Translations under genes and position numbers: made by a program | Shown: positions 9,068 to 17,055 of the stretch, in pieces | How the letters are laid out: each line of letters opens with the position of its first letter | Numbering within the stretch: position 1 is the first letter of the stretch | The notes under the pieces: model-generated | Database searches by the model: none | What the model saw: the letters and a program-made list of their open reading frames with translations, nothing else | Told to the model about the DNA's origin: nothing | Source: CADEEN01 sp040384625 | GTDB taxonomy: Bacteria > Pseudomonadota > Gammaproteobacteria > Burkholderiales > Burkholderiaceae_C | Direction of reading: 5' to 3' | DNA length: 64,000 nucleotides | Assembly (NCBI GenBank): GCA_040384625.1 | Contig: JAZKIW010000049.1 | Location: 1 to 64,000 of the forward strand

Positions 9068-9949
9068 GTGTACATCGACGATTTCGGCATGGACACGATC
9101 ACGCTGGCCGGGCCGCTGGAGGCCAAGCTGCGGGCGGTCAAGCAGGGCGGGTTCAGCCAGATCATGCTCGCGGCGCGCGACATCGTCGGCCACCCCCAGG
9201 GCATCGAGGCGGCCGTCGCCGCTGTCAAGGCGAGTGGCCTGCGGGTCACCGGGTTCCAGGTGCTGCGCGATTTCGAAGGCCTGACCGGCCACCTGCACGG
9301 CTACAAGGTCGACCAGGCCAAGAGCATGATCGAGATGTGCAACGCGCTTGAAAGCCCGCTGCTGCTGGCCTGTTCATCGACCTCGCAGCACGCGACCGGC
9401 GACCTCGATGCCGTCGCGCGCGACCTGCGCAAGCTGGCGATGCTGGCCCTGCCTCACCGCATCAAGGTGGTCTATGAAGGACTGTCCTGGGGCCGCCACA
9501 TCAACGAGTACACGACGGCCTGGGCCGCGGTCGAGGCGGCGGACTGCCCGAACCTCGGCCTGTGCATCGATTCGTACCATGTGTTCGCGACCAACACGCC
9601 GCTGGCGCCGCTGGACGACATCGACCCCGACAAGATCTTCTTCGTCCAGCTGGCCGACTTCATGTGGCGCCAAGTGCGCACCCCCGAGGAGCGTCGCGAC
9701 ACGGCGCGCACTTTCCGCGTCTTCCCTGGCGAGGGCGTGCACAACGCCGAGATGGCCGAACTGGTGACCCGGCTCGACCGCCTGGGCTACCGCGGCGACT
9801 ACAGCTTCGAGGTCTTCAACGACGACTATCAGCAGCTGCCCCTGCCGACGGTGGCCGAGCGTGCGCGGCGCGCCGCCGTCTGGCTGGCGGAAGACATCCT
9901 GCAGCGTTCAACCCCCCTGCCGGGGCGGATGCAGTTGCGCCCGAGCTGA
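9068..9949 (+). CDS. 3-Dehydroshikimate dehydratase, TIM-barrel type
   Basis: The 293-aa sugar-phosphate isomerase/epimerase-fold protein starts with GTG 3 bp after the previous stop. Metal and catalytic residues match AsbF/QuiC-type enzymes: E137 (VVYEG), D168 and H171 (CIDSYH), Q194 (FFVQL) and E248 (YSFEVF). It also has the family's FFVQLADF strand. The predicted reaction turns 3-dehydroshikimate into protocatechuate, feeding ring-cleavage pathways that are not in this window. In QuiC1/QsuB this domain is the N-terminal half of a fusion, but here it stands alone. Another xylose-isomerase-like activity cannot be excluded, but the neighbours support this call. Confidence 0.85.
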   Translation: MYIDDFGMDTITLAGPLEAKLRAVKQGGFSQIMLAARDIVGHPQGIEAAVAAVKASGLRVTGFQVLRDFEGLTGHLHGYKVDQAKSMIEMCNALESPLLLACSSTSQHATGDLDAVARDLRKLAMLALPHRIKVVYEGLSWGRHINEYTTAWAAVEAADCPNLGLCIDSYHVFATNTPLAPLDDIDPDKIFFVQLADFMWRQVRTPEERRDTARTFRVFPGEGVHNAEMAELVTRLDRLGYRGDYSFEVFNDDYQQLPLPTVAERARRAAVWLAEDILQRSTPLPGRMQLRPS

Positions 9950-9988
9950 CGCACACTGCGCCTCTGGCAACCCCGGCAGGCGCGCGCG

Positions 9989-10594
9989 ATGAACCCGAGC
10001 GATCCCCACCCAGGCGCCGATGCGGCGCCGTCAGGCTTTCACCCACGAGCGATCGCTCGCTTTCCCGAATTGGCCCAGCTCGCTACCGAACTGCTGCGCA
10101 AGCCACCGGCCCTGCTGGGCCTGAACGAGGCCGAGGCGCGCTGCGTGGTCGGGTTCATGCAGCTGCTCGATTACCCCAAGGGGGCCACCCTGCTGCGCGA
10201 GTACGACAGCGCCGCCACCGGCTACATGCTGCTGCTGTTGAGCGGCGAGGTGTCGGTCGAGACAGCCGAGCCCGGTCAGAGCAGCGAGGCCGTCACCATC
10301 TCTGCCCTCGGAGCAGGTTCGCTGCTGGGCGAGATGGCCCTGCTCGACGGCGAGCCGCGGTCCACCAATTGCACCGCGGTCTCCGCAGTGCAGTGCGCCG
10401 GGCTGTCGCGCCAGGGCCTGGACCAGTTGCTGGCGCAGCATCCCCAGGTGGCGGCCAAGCTGCTCGCCGAGGTGGCCTCGATCATTGCCAATCGCCTGCG
10501 CGCCCTAAGCGATCAGCTGCGTCTGTATGCCCGGCTCACGGCTTCGATGCAACAGCAGATCGATCGCCTGAAGGCCGCCGGCGCCGCTCGCTGA
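9989..10594 (+). CDS. Cyclic-nucleotide-binding-domain protein without DNA-binding domain
   Basis: The 201-aa protein has one CAP-like nucleotide-binding beta-roll (about residues 55-160) with the phosphate-binding stretch LLGEMALLDGEPRSTNCTA. An amphipathic C-terminal helix follows. No helix-turn-helix of the Crp type is present, so it is not a classical transcription factor. It lies 39 bp after the dehydratase gene and may share its transcript. Its 3' end faces algR with an 11-bp gap. Ligand and partner are unknown; it may sense cAMP or c-di-GMP and act through protein contacts. Confidence 0.75.
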   Translation: MNPSDPHPGADAAPSGFHPRAIARFPELAQLATELLRKPPALLGLNEAEARCVVGFMQLLDYPKGATLLREYDSAATGYMLLLLSGEVSVETAEPGQSSEAVTISALGAGSLLGEMALLDGEPRSTNCTAVSAVQCAGLSRQGLDQLLAQHPQVAAKLLAEVASIIANRLRALSDQLRLYARLTASMQQQIDRLKAAGAAR

Positions 10595-10605
10595 GCGGCG
10601 CCGGG

Positions 10606-11388
10606 TCAGTGTCCGGACGCGGCCAGGGCCTCGCGCACCGCGCCCAACTGGCGCCGCGACACGGCCAGCCACTCGGCCACGGGCGCCACTTGCACAGCCC
10701 AGCCGATCTCGTTGCCTGCGGCGTCGTCATCGTGTTCGGCCATGCGCCGGCGTTCGAGCAGGCGCACCGCGTCGCGTGCCACCAGGGCATTGCGGTGCAC
10801 ACGCAGGAAGCGCTCGCCCAGCCGCTGCTCCAGCTCGGTGAGCGAGTCGTCGAGCACCCAGCTACGTCCGGCCGTGCGCAGTGTCACGTACTTCAGTTCG
10901 GCCTTCAGGTACAACACTTCGGCGAGCGGGATGCGCGCCACACGGCCGCGTTCGCTGACCACCAGCACCGGTTCCTGCGCGCTGGCGCCAACTTCGCGCG
11001 CCGGCATGCGCCGCGCGGCACGCTCCAGCGCAGCCGCCAGTCGCTCGCGCTTGACCGGCTTGGTCAGGTAGTCGACGGCGTCGAGGTCGAAGGCCGCCAG
11101 CGCATGCTCGCCATGCGCGGTCACGAACACGACTGCGGGCGGGCGGGCCAGGCGCTTGAGCTCGGCGGCGAATGCGGTACCCAGCTGGCCCGGCATCTGG
11201 ATGTCGAGCAGGATCACGTCGGCCTCGTGTTCCCCCAGCCATTGGCGCGCGTGCTGCGCGTTCGCGCACTGGCCGGTCACGCTGCAGCGCGGTTCGGCGC
11301 ATTCAGCCACCAGGGTGGCCAGGCGTGTGCGGGCCAGCGCCTCGTCGTCGACGATCAGGACCCGCAGGGCCGGTGTCGGCTGGCTCAT
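10606..11388 (-). CDS. algR: LytTR-family response regulator, AlgR-like
   Basis: The 260-aa protein has a receiver domain (residues about 9-125) with acidic pocket DDE near residue 14, phospho-acceptor D in VILLDIQMP, and lysine in DYLTKPVKRERL. A LytTR DNA-binding domain follows (about 150-255; LYLKAELKYVTL, FLRVHRNALVA). It pairs with the LytS-type kinase encoded upstream: the kinase stop and this ATG overlap as ATGA. In pseudomonads AlgR with AlgZ/FimS controls twitching, alginate and virulence; targets here are unknown. The algZ-algR order next to argH and near hemC matches that ancestral neighbourhood. Confidence 0.9.
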   Translation of the reverse strand: MSQPTPALRVLIVDDEALARTRLATLVAECAEPRCSVTGQCANAQHARQWLGEHEADVILLDIQMPGQLGTAFAAELKRLARPPAVVFVTAHGEHALAAFDLDAVDYLTKPVKRERLAAALERAARRMPAREVGASAQEPVLVVSERGRVARIPLAEVLYLKAELKYVTLRTAGRSWVLDDSLTELEQRLGERFLRVHRNALVARDAVRLLERRRMAEHDDDAAGNEIGWAVQVAPVAEWLAVSRRQLGAVREALAASGH

Positions 11389-12497
11389 GCCTTGTCCGCC
11401 ATCGGCACCACGATGCGCACGCGATAGCGCCCCTCGCCCTGCTGCAGCTCGAACTGCGCGTCCAAGTCGTGCAGCAGGCGCAGGCGTTCGCGCACATTGG
11501 CCAGGGCCAGGCCGTGGCCCGGGCGCGAATTGTTGCTGCCGACGGTGTTGTCGATGGTGATCTCGGCGCGACCAAGCCGGGCTCGTGTACGCACGCGGAT
11601 CGAGCCGCCTGTCTCGGCCGGCTCGACACCATGGCGCACAGCGTTCTCGAGCAGCGGTTGCAGCACCAGCGGCGGCAGGCGCGCCGCATCGGTCGCGGCG
11701 TCGAGCTGCCAGTCCAGGCGCAGGCGTTCACCGAAGCGCAATTGCTCGATGGCCAGGTAGCGCCGTGCCAGTTCGAGTTCGCTGGCCAGCGTGACCGAGC
11801 CGCTGCCGCCGCTGCTGTCGTCGGCCAGGGCAACGCGGAACAGCTCGGCCAGGTCTTCGAGCACGCCTTCGGCGCGGACCGGGTCGGTGCGCACCAGGGA
11901 CACCGCGGTGTTCAAGGTGTTGAAGAGGAAGTGCGGCCGGATGCGCGACTGCAACTCGGCCAGGCGCGCGCGCGCGTCGGCCGGGGTGCGCCGGCCTTCG
12001 CGCCATTGCAGCCACAGGGCCATGGCCAGGGCCAGGCTGGCGCCGATCAGCGGCAGCGCGATCAATCGTGGTGCCTGCGCCTCCATCAGTTGCATCCAGA
12101 ACATCGGCGTGCAGGCCAGTGGCGCGAGCACGGCACCGAATGCCATCAGCGCCAGTGTGCGCGGCAGCAGGGCCAGGCCGATCAGCGGCTTGCGAAGGGC
12201 GCAAACCAGGGCCAGCCAGGCGAGCGTGCCGGCCAAGGCCGAGGCGACGGCCGGACCGAGCGAGGCCAAGGCCGCGCCGGCCGACTCGGCACCCGCCAGC
12301 ACCGCCAGCACGACAGCGCCGTTGACGGCCAGCAGGGCACGCAATGCGAGCGCGCCGCGACAGACATCGAACGCGGCACCGCTGGTCGCGGTGTCGCCCG
12401 GCTCGAGGGTGGTGGGCCGCGTCGACGCGGGCCACAGGCTCACGCCTTCGCTGCCGTGCAAGGTGGCGGGGGCGGTGTCGGGCAGGCTCGTCGGCAT
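11385..12497 (-). CDS. algZ: LytS/AlgZ-type sensor histidine kinase
   Basis: About 370 aa. The N-terminal half carries roughly four hydrophobic helices. The C-terminal half is a LytS-type kinase with H-box RPHFLFNTLNTAVS, then LPPLVLQPLLENAVRHG, and the glycine-rich GHGLALANVRERLRLL ATP lid. It probably signals to the overlapping AlgR-like regulator. The ATG at 12497 (MPTSLPDTAP) follows AGGAGG-like purines less clearly than in other genes, and a start at 12587 would overlap the divergent argH promoter, so the shorter form is preferred. It is divergent from argH. Confidence 0.88.
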   Translation of the reverse strand: MPTSLPDTAPATLHGSEGVSLWPASTRPTTLEPGDTATSGAAFDVCRGALALRALLAVNGAVVLAVLAGAESAGAALASLGPAVASALAGTLAWLALVCALRKPLIGLALLPRTLALMAFGAVLAPLACTPMFWMQLMEAQAPRLIALPLIGASLALAMALWLQWREGRRTPADARARLAELQSRIRPHFLFNTLNTAVSLVRTDPVRAEGVLEDLAELFRVALADDSSGGSGSVTLASELELARRYLAIEQLRFGERLRLDWQLDAATDAARLPPLVLQPLLENAVRHGVEPAETGGSIRVRTRARLGRAEITIDNTVGSNNSRPGHGLALANVRERLRLLHDLDAQFELQQGEGRYRVRIVVPMADKA

Positions 12498-12521
12498 GCA
12501 GGAGGTGGACAGGGGCGTCGA

Positions 12522-12527
12522 TAGAAT
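12522..12527 (+). promoter_or_regulatory. Candidate -10 element TAGAAT upstream of argH
   Basis: TAGAAT lies about 80 bp before the argH ATG in the algZ-argH divergent region. The -35 position shows no good match to TTGACA, so this is only a weak promoter call. Confidence 0.3.
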
Positions 12528-12608
12528 CGATCGCACCAAGGCTGGCGCTTGCCGGCATTGTGTCCCAGCCTCCTTTACCTCGGGCACCGCATGCGCGGTG
12601 GCGGTCTC

Positions 12609-14006
12609 ATGTCTTCGAACCCCCTCGACAAGAAATCACAGGCCTGGTCGGCCCTGTTCTCCGAGCCGATGAGCGAGCTGGTGCAGCGCTACACCGCGAG
12701 CGTGAGCTTCGATCGACGACTGGCCGCTGCCGACATCGCCGGCAGCCTGGCGCATGCCGAGATGCTGGCCGCCCAAGGCGTGATCTCGTCCGACGACCAC
12801 GCCGCGATCCAGCGTGGCATGGCGCAGATCGCGGCAGACATCGATGCCGGCCGCTTCGAGTGGAAGCTCGAACTCGAGGACGTGCACCTGAACATCGAGG
12901 CGCGCCTGACGCAGCTCGTCGGCGATGCCGGCAAGCGCCTGCACACCGGCCGCTCGCGCAACGACCAGGTGGCGACCGATGTGCGCCTGTGGCTGCGCGG
13001 CGAGATCGATCAACTGGCCCTCCTGCTGGTGGCGATGCAGCGCGCACTCGTCAGCGCTGCCGAGCCGCACACCGAAACCATCCTGCCCGGCGTGACGCAC
13101 CTGCAGGTGGCGCAGCCGGTGAGCTTTGCGCATCACCTGCTGGCCTATGTGGAGATGTTCGCGCGTGACGCGGAACGCCTGGCCGATGTGAGAAAGCGCC
13201 TGAACCGCCTGCCGCTCGGTGCCGCGGCGCTGGCCGGCACCAGTTACCCGCTCGATCGCGAGCGCGTGGCCCGCACGCTCGGCTTCGACGGCGTCTGCGC
13301 CAACAGCCTGGACGCGGTGAGCGACCGCGACTTCGCGCTCGAGTTCGCCTCATGGGCGGCGATCACGATGATGCATGTGTCGCGCCTGGCGGAGGAGATC
13401 GTGATCTGGATGAGCCAGAACTTCGGCTACATCGATCTGGCCGACCGCTACTGCACCGGCTCGTCGATCATGCCGCAGAAGCGCAATCCGGATGTCGCCG
13501 AACTGGCGCGCGGCAAGACGGGCCGGATCTACGGCCACTTGATGGGCCTGCTGACCCTGATGAAGGGCCAGCCCTTGACCTACAACAAGGACAACCAGGA
13601 AGACAAGGAGCCGCTGTTCGACACCGTCGACACACTCGCCGCGACGCTGCGCATCATGGCCGAGATGGTGGCCGGCATCGTGGTCAAGCCCGAAGCCATG
13701 GCCTTGGCGGCCAAGAAGGGTTACGCGACGGCGACCGACCTGGCCGACTACCTGGTCAAGAAGGGCCTGCCCTTCCGCGACGCACACGAGGTGGTGGCGC
13801 ACGCGGTCAAGGTCGGCATGGACCGCGGCCTCGACCTGGCCGAGCTACCGCTCGAGACCTTGAAGTCCTTCCACGCTGCGATCGAGGCCGACGTGTACGC
13901 CGTGCTGTCGCTGCGTGGCTCGCTCGACGCACGCCAGGTGCAGGGCGGCACGGCGCCGTCACGCGTGCGCGAGCAGATCGCCCTGCACCGGGCGCGATTG
14001 GCTTGA
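12609..14006 (+). CDS. argH: Argininosuccinate lyase
   Basis: The 465-aa protein has the fumarase/aspartase-superfamily signature GSSIMPQKRNPD with the catalytic serine, the early motif HTGRSRNDQVATD, and THLQVAQPVSF with a catalytic histidine. It splits argininosuccinate to arginine and fumarate, the last step of arginine synthesis. The ATG at 12609 gives MSSNPLDKKSQAW, the usual N-terminus in Burkholderiales. An in-frame ATG 18 bp earlier is possible. The algZ-algR pair is divergent upstream, an order shared with pseudomonads. Confidence 0.97.
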   Translation: MSSNPLDKKSQAWSALFSEPMSELVQRYTASVSFDRRLAAADIAGSLAHAEMLAAQGVISSDDHAAIQRGMAQIAADIDAGRFEWKLELEDVHLNIEARLTQLVGDAGKRLHTGRSRNDQVATDVRLWLRGEIDQLALLLVAMQRALVSAAEPHTETILPGVTHLQVAQPVSFAHHLLAYVEMFARDAERLADVRKRLNRLPLGAAALAGTSYPLDRERVARTLGFDGVCANSLDAVSDRDFALEFASWAAITMMHVSRLAEEIVIWMSQNFGYIDLADRYCTGSSIMPQKRNPDVAELARGKTGRIYGHLMGLLTLMKGQPLTYNKDNQEDKEPLFDTVDTLAATLRIMAEMVAGIVVKPEAMALAAKKGYATATDLADYLVKKGLPFRDAHEVVAHAVKVGMDRGLDLAELPLETLKSFHAAIEADVYAVLSLRGSLDARQVQGGTAPSRVREQIALHRARLA

Positions 14007-14014
14007 GTCCGGCG

Positions 14015-14362
14015 ATGGTCTACGAGCACAAGGATCAGCGCCCCCTGCCGCGCGCGCACTTCGCGCGCCGCCTGGGCCTGCATCTAGCGCTGGCGCTGGG
14101 CGTGGTGGCGGTGTCGCTGGGCATCGGCATGGCCGGCTACGCCGTGTTCGAGCACTTGCCGTGGCTCGACGCCTTCCTCAATGCCGCCATGTTGCTCGGT
14201 GGCATGGGGCCGGTCGATCTGCCCAAGACCGAGGCCGGCAAGCTATTCGCGGGTTGCTACGCGTTGTATGCCGGCCTGGTCTTCATCGCCACAGCGGCCC
14301 TGGTGCTGACGCCCGTGTTGCACCGCCTGCTGCATCGCTTTCACTGGGACGAGAAGCTCTGA
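14015..14362 (+). CDS. Small two-helix membrane protein resembling a pore-loop (K+-channel-like) subunit
   Basis: The 115-aa protein has a basic N-terminus, TM1 at about residues 20-42 (LALALGVVAVSLGIGMAGY), a re-entrant-like stretch WLDAFLNAAMLLGGMGPVD, TM2 at about 75-98 (YALYAGLVFIATAALVLTP) and a histidine-rich tail LHRLLHRFHWDEKL. The helix-pore-helix layout recalls two-TM potassium channels. The filter position reads GGMGP rather than TVGYG, so potassium selectivity is not shown. It sits 8 bp after argH and 5 bp before the TrpF-like gene, suggesting co-transcription. Function unknown. Confidence 0.7.
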   Translation: MVYEHKDQRPLPRAHFARRLGLHLALALGVVAVSLGIGMAGYAVFEHLPWLDAFLNAAMLLGGMGPVDLPKTEAGKLFAGCYALYAGLVFIATAALVLTPVLHRLLHRFHWDEKL

Positions 14363-14367
14363 AGCCG

Positions 14368-15021
14368 GTGCGCGTCAAGATCTGCTGCATCGCCAGTCTG
14401 GCCGAGGCGCGGCTAGCCATCGACGCCGGCGCATCGGCGCTCGGTCTGGTGTCGGCGATGCCGAGCGGGCCGGGCCCCATCGACGAAGCCCTGATCGCCG
14501 AGATCGCGGCAGCGGTGCCGGCGTCGATCGACACCTTCCTGTTGACGGCCCTGCAGGGCGCCGATGCCATCATCGCGCAGCACCGGCGCTGCCGCACCAC
14601 GGTGCTGCAGCTGGTCGATGCGGTGGCGGTGCCCGACCTTCAGCACCTGCGTGCCGCCTTGCCCGGCGTGCAACTGGTTCAGGTCATTCATGTCACCGGC
14701 CCCGAGGCGCTGGCACAGGCGCGAGCCGTGGCGCCTTGGGTCGACGCCCTGTTGCTGGATTCGGGCAACCCGGCCCTCGCGCTCAAGCAGCTCGGCGGCA
14801 CCGGGCGCACCCACGACTGGACCTTGAGCCGGCGCATTCGCGAGGGCGTGTCGCGCCCGGTCTGGCTGGCCGGCGGCCTGCGCGCCGACAACGTCGGTGC
14901 AGCGCTCGCTGCCGTGCAGCCACGCGGCGTGGACCTGTGCAACGGCGTGCGCAGCGATGGGCGGCTCGACGCCGCCAAGCTGGGCGCCTTCTTCGACGCG
15001 CTCGTGCGTTCCTCTGCGTAA
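14368..15021 (+). CDS. TrpF-like (phosphoribosylanthranilate isomerase family) TIM barrel
   Basis: The 217-aa protein starts at GTG 14368, 5 bp after the previous stop. It keeps the family layout: VKIC near the start with the catalytic cysteine position, LLLDS with the catalytic aspartate position, GGTGRTHDWTLS, and the phosphate loop WLAGGLRADNVGAAL. It departs where true TrpF reads KICG and DVSSGVE: here these are KICC and DLCNGV. It is not near trp genes, so it may be a paralogue with another sugar-phosphate substrate, or the only TrpF of the organism if no other copy exists. Confidence 0.72.
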   Translation: MRVKICCIASLAEARLAIDAGASALGLVSAMPSGPGPIDEALIAEIAAAVPASIDTFLLTALQGADAIIAQHRRCRTTVLQLVDAVAVPDLQHLRAALPGVQLVQVIHVTGPEALAQARAVAPWVDALLLDSGNPALALKQLGGTGRTHDWTLSRRIREGVSRPVWLAGGLRADNVGAALAAVQPRGVDLCNGVRSDGRLDAAKLGAFFDALVRSSA

Positions 15022-15029
15022 CATCGGAC

Positions 15030-16007
15030 ATGGGCACGGCACCGGTGGGTGAGTTCGATCTGATCGCGCGTTACTTCACGCGCACGCCGCGCCGTGCCGC
15101 GCTCGGCGTCGGCGACGACTGCGCGCTGCTGGCGCCGCTGCCGGCCGGCCAGCGTTGGGCGGTATCGAGCGACATGCTGGTCGAGGGCCGGCACTTCTTG
15201 TCGACCGTGATGCCCGAGCGCCTGGGCCACAAGGCACTGGCGGTGAACCTGTCCGATCTGGCAGCCTGCGGCGCCGAGCCCGTCGCCTTCACGCTGGCCC
15301 TGAGCATGCCGCGCATCGATGAGGTCTTTCTCGAGGGCTTTGCGCGTGGCCTGTTCGCTCTTGCCGATCAGCACGCGATGGACCTGGTCGGCGGCGACAC
15401 CACGGCCGGGCCGCTCACCCTTTGCATCACCGTGTTCGGGGCGCTGCCCGACGGGCAGGCGCTGCTGCGCTCGGGTGCGCTCGTTGGCGATGACCTCTGG
15501 GTCAGCGGTGAGCTCGGCGATGCGCGGCTCGCGCTCGAAGGCTTTCGCGGTTCGCTGTCGCTGCCTGGCGAGGCCCTCGAGCGGGTGCGTCTGCGCATGG
15601 AGTGCCCGACGCCGCGCGTGGCCCTCGGCCAGGCCCTGCGCGGTGTGGCCACCAGTGCGATCGACCTCAGTGACGGACTGGTAGGTGACCTCGGCCACGT
15701 GCTGGGGCGTTCCGGCGTCGGTGCGACGGTCGACGCCGACACGCTGCCGCGCAGCGCCGTGTTGGCCTCCATGCCCGCCCGGTGGCAGTGGGAGTGCACG
15801 CTGGCCGGGGGGGACGACTACGAACTTCTGTTCAGCGCGCCGCCCGCCGCGGCGCCCGCGGTGCTGGCGGCGGCCGGCGCGGCTGCAGTCGCCGTGACCC
15901 GCATCGGACGCATCGAGGCAGCGCCGGGTCTGCGGATCGTCGATGGCCGTGGGGTGGCACTCGATCGGTCCTTTGCCGCTTTCGACCACTTTCGCGCACC
16001 CGCATGA
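15030..16007 (+). CDS. thiL: Thiamine-monophosphate kinase
   Basis: The 325-aa protein has the ThiL/PurM-like N-terminal motif GVGDDCALL, then VSSDMLVEGRHF with the metal-binding aspartate, VNLSDLAACGAEP, LVGGDTTAGP, SAIDLSDGLVGDLGH and GGDDYELLF. It phosphorylates thiamine monophosphate to the diphosphate cofactor. The ATG at 15030 gives MGTAPVGEFDLIARYF, the normal start. Its TGA overlaps the pgpA ATG (ATGA), the first of three such overlaps in thiL-pgpA-pncC-ghrA-like, a probable operon. Confidence 0.95.
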   Translation: MGTAPVGEFDLIARYFTRTPRRAALGVGDDCALLAPLPAGQRWAVSSDMLVEGRHFLSTVMPERLGHKALAVNLSDLAACGAEPVAFTLALSMPRIDEVFLEGFARGLFALADQHAMDLVGGDTTAGPLTLCITVFGALPDGQALLRSGALVGDDLWVSGELGDARLALEGFRGSLSLPGEALERVRLRMECPTPRVALGQALRGVATSAIDLSDGLVGDLGHVLGRSGVGATVDADTLPRSAVLASMPARWQWECTLAGGDDYELLFSAPPAAAPAVLAAAGAAAVAVTRIGRIEAAPGLRIVDGRGVALDRSFAAFDHFRAPA

Positions 16008-16567
16008 GCAGCGCCGACATCGAGGACGCCCGCTTGGCGAGCAAGGCCGGCCCGGCCCTGCCGCAGCGACCCACACTGCGCTTCATGCTCGGCCACCCCG
16101 CACGTTGGATCGCGCTCGGCTTCGGCAGCGGCCTGGCGCCGCGGGCGCCAGGAACCGTCGGCACCCTGTGGGCCTGGATCGGCTTCCTGCTGCTCGACCG
16201 CTGGCTCGACGACCTGCAGTGGGGTCTGGTTTTGATGGCCGCCATGATGATCGGCATCTGGGCCTGCGCCCGCACCGCGCAGGAACTGGCGTTGGCCGAC
16301 CCTGGGGCAATCGTCTGGGACGAGGTGATCGCCTTCTGGGCCGTGTTGTGGCTGCTGATGCCGGCCGGCTTCGTTGCCCAGTGCGTGGCCTTCGCGCTGT
16401 TCCGCTTCTTCGATGCGGTGAAGCCGGGCCCGGTACGCTGGGCCGACGGCCTGTTCAAGCAGGCGCGTGGCTGGCGGCAGGGTTTCGGCATCCTCTTCGA
16501 CGACCTGGTGGCTGCGCTGTGCACTCTGCTCGTGATCGCGCTCCTGCGCTTTGCCTGGCCGGCATGA
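16004..16567 (+). CDS. pgpA: Phosphatidylglycerophosphatase A
   Basis: The 187-aa membrane protein carries the PgpA motifs GFGSGLAPRAPGTVGTLWA, WDEVIAFW and FRFFDAVKPGPV, plus several hydrophobic helices. It removes the phosphate from phosphatidylglycerophosphate in phosphatidylglycerol synthesis at the inner membrane. It begins within the thiL stop and ends within the pncC start (both ATGA). Pairing with thiL is a widespread proteobacterial arrangement. Confidence 0.94.
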   Translation: MSSADIEDARLASKAGPALPQRPTLRFMLGHPARWIALGFGSGLAPRAPGTVGTLWAWIGFLLLDRWLDDLQWGLVLMAAMMIGIWACARTAQELALADPGAIVWDEVIAFWAVLWLLMPAGFVAQCVAFALFRFFDAVKPGPVRWADGLFKQARGWRQGFGILFDDLVAALCTLLVIALLRFAWPA

Positions 16568-17055
16568 TCGACATCGACACGGTCACGCCCCTGGTCACCC
16601 CGTTGGCCGATGCCCTGCGTGGCAAAGGCTGGCGTCTGGCCACCGCCGAGAGTTGCACCGGCGGCCTGATCGCCGCGGCGTGCACGTCGCTCGCCGGCTC
16701 GAGCGACTGGTTCGAACGCGGTTTCGTCACCTACAGCAATGCGGCGAAATGCGAGCAACTCGGCGTCGATGCGGGCTTGCTCGCGGCGCACGGGGCTGTC
16801 AGCCAGGCGGTGGTCGAAGCGATGGCCACCGGGGCGCTGGCCCGCTCGACAGCCGATGTTGCCGTGGCCGTCACCGGCATCGCAGGACCTGGCGGCGCGG
16901 TGCCCGGCAAGCCGGTCGGGACGGTCTGGCTGGCGCTGATGCAGCGCGGCGGCAGGGTGCAATCGGAGCGCCTGCAATTGGCGGGTGATCGTGCCGACGT
17001 GCGCGCGCAGACGGTCGTCGTCGCCTTGCAACGCTTGTGCGCGCTGGCCGCATGA
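16564..17055 (+). CDS. pncC: Nicotinamide-nucleotide amidase (CinA C-terminal domain family)
   Basis: The 163-aa protein consists only of the CinA C-terminal domain, with LATAESCTGGLIAA (catalytic Ser/Thr loop), GFVTYSNAAKCEQLGV and VAVTGIAGPGGAVPGKPVGTVW. This domain deamidates NMN to nicotinate mononucleotide in the pyridine-nucleotide cycle. The length fits stand-alone PncC. It overlaps pgpA and the downstream reductase by 4 bp each. Confidence 0.93.
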   Translation: MIDIDTVTPLVTPLADALRGKGWRLATAESCTGGLIAAACTSLAGSSDWFERGFVTYSNAAKCEQLGVDAGLLAAHGAVSQAVVEAMATGALARSTADVAVAVTGIAGPGGAVPGKPVGTVWLALMQRGGRVQSERLQLAGDRADVRAQTVVVALQRLCALAA

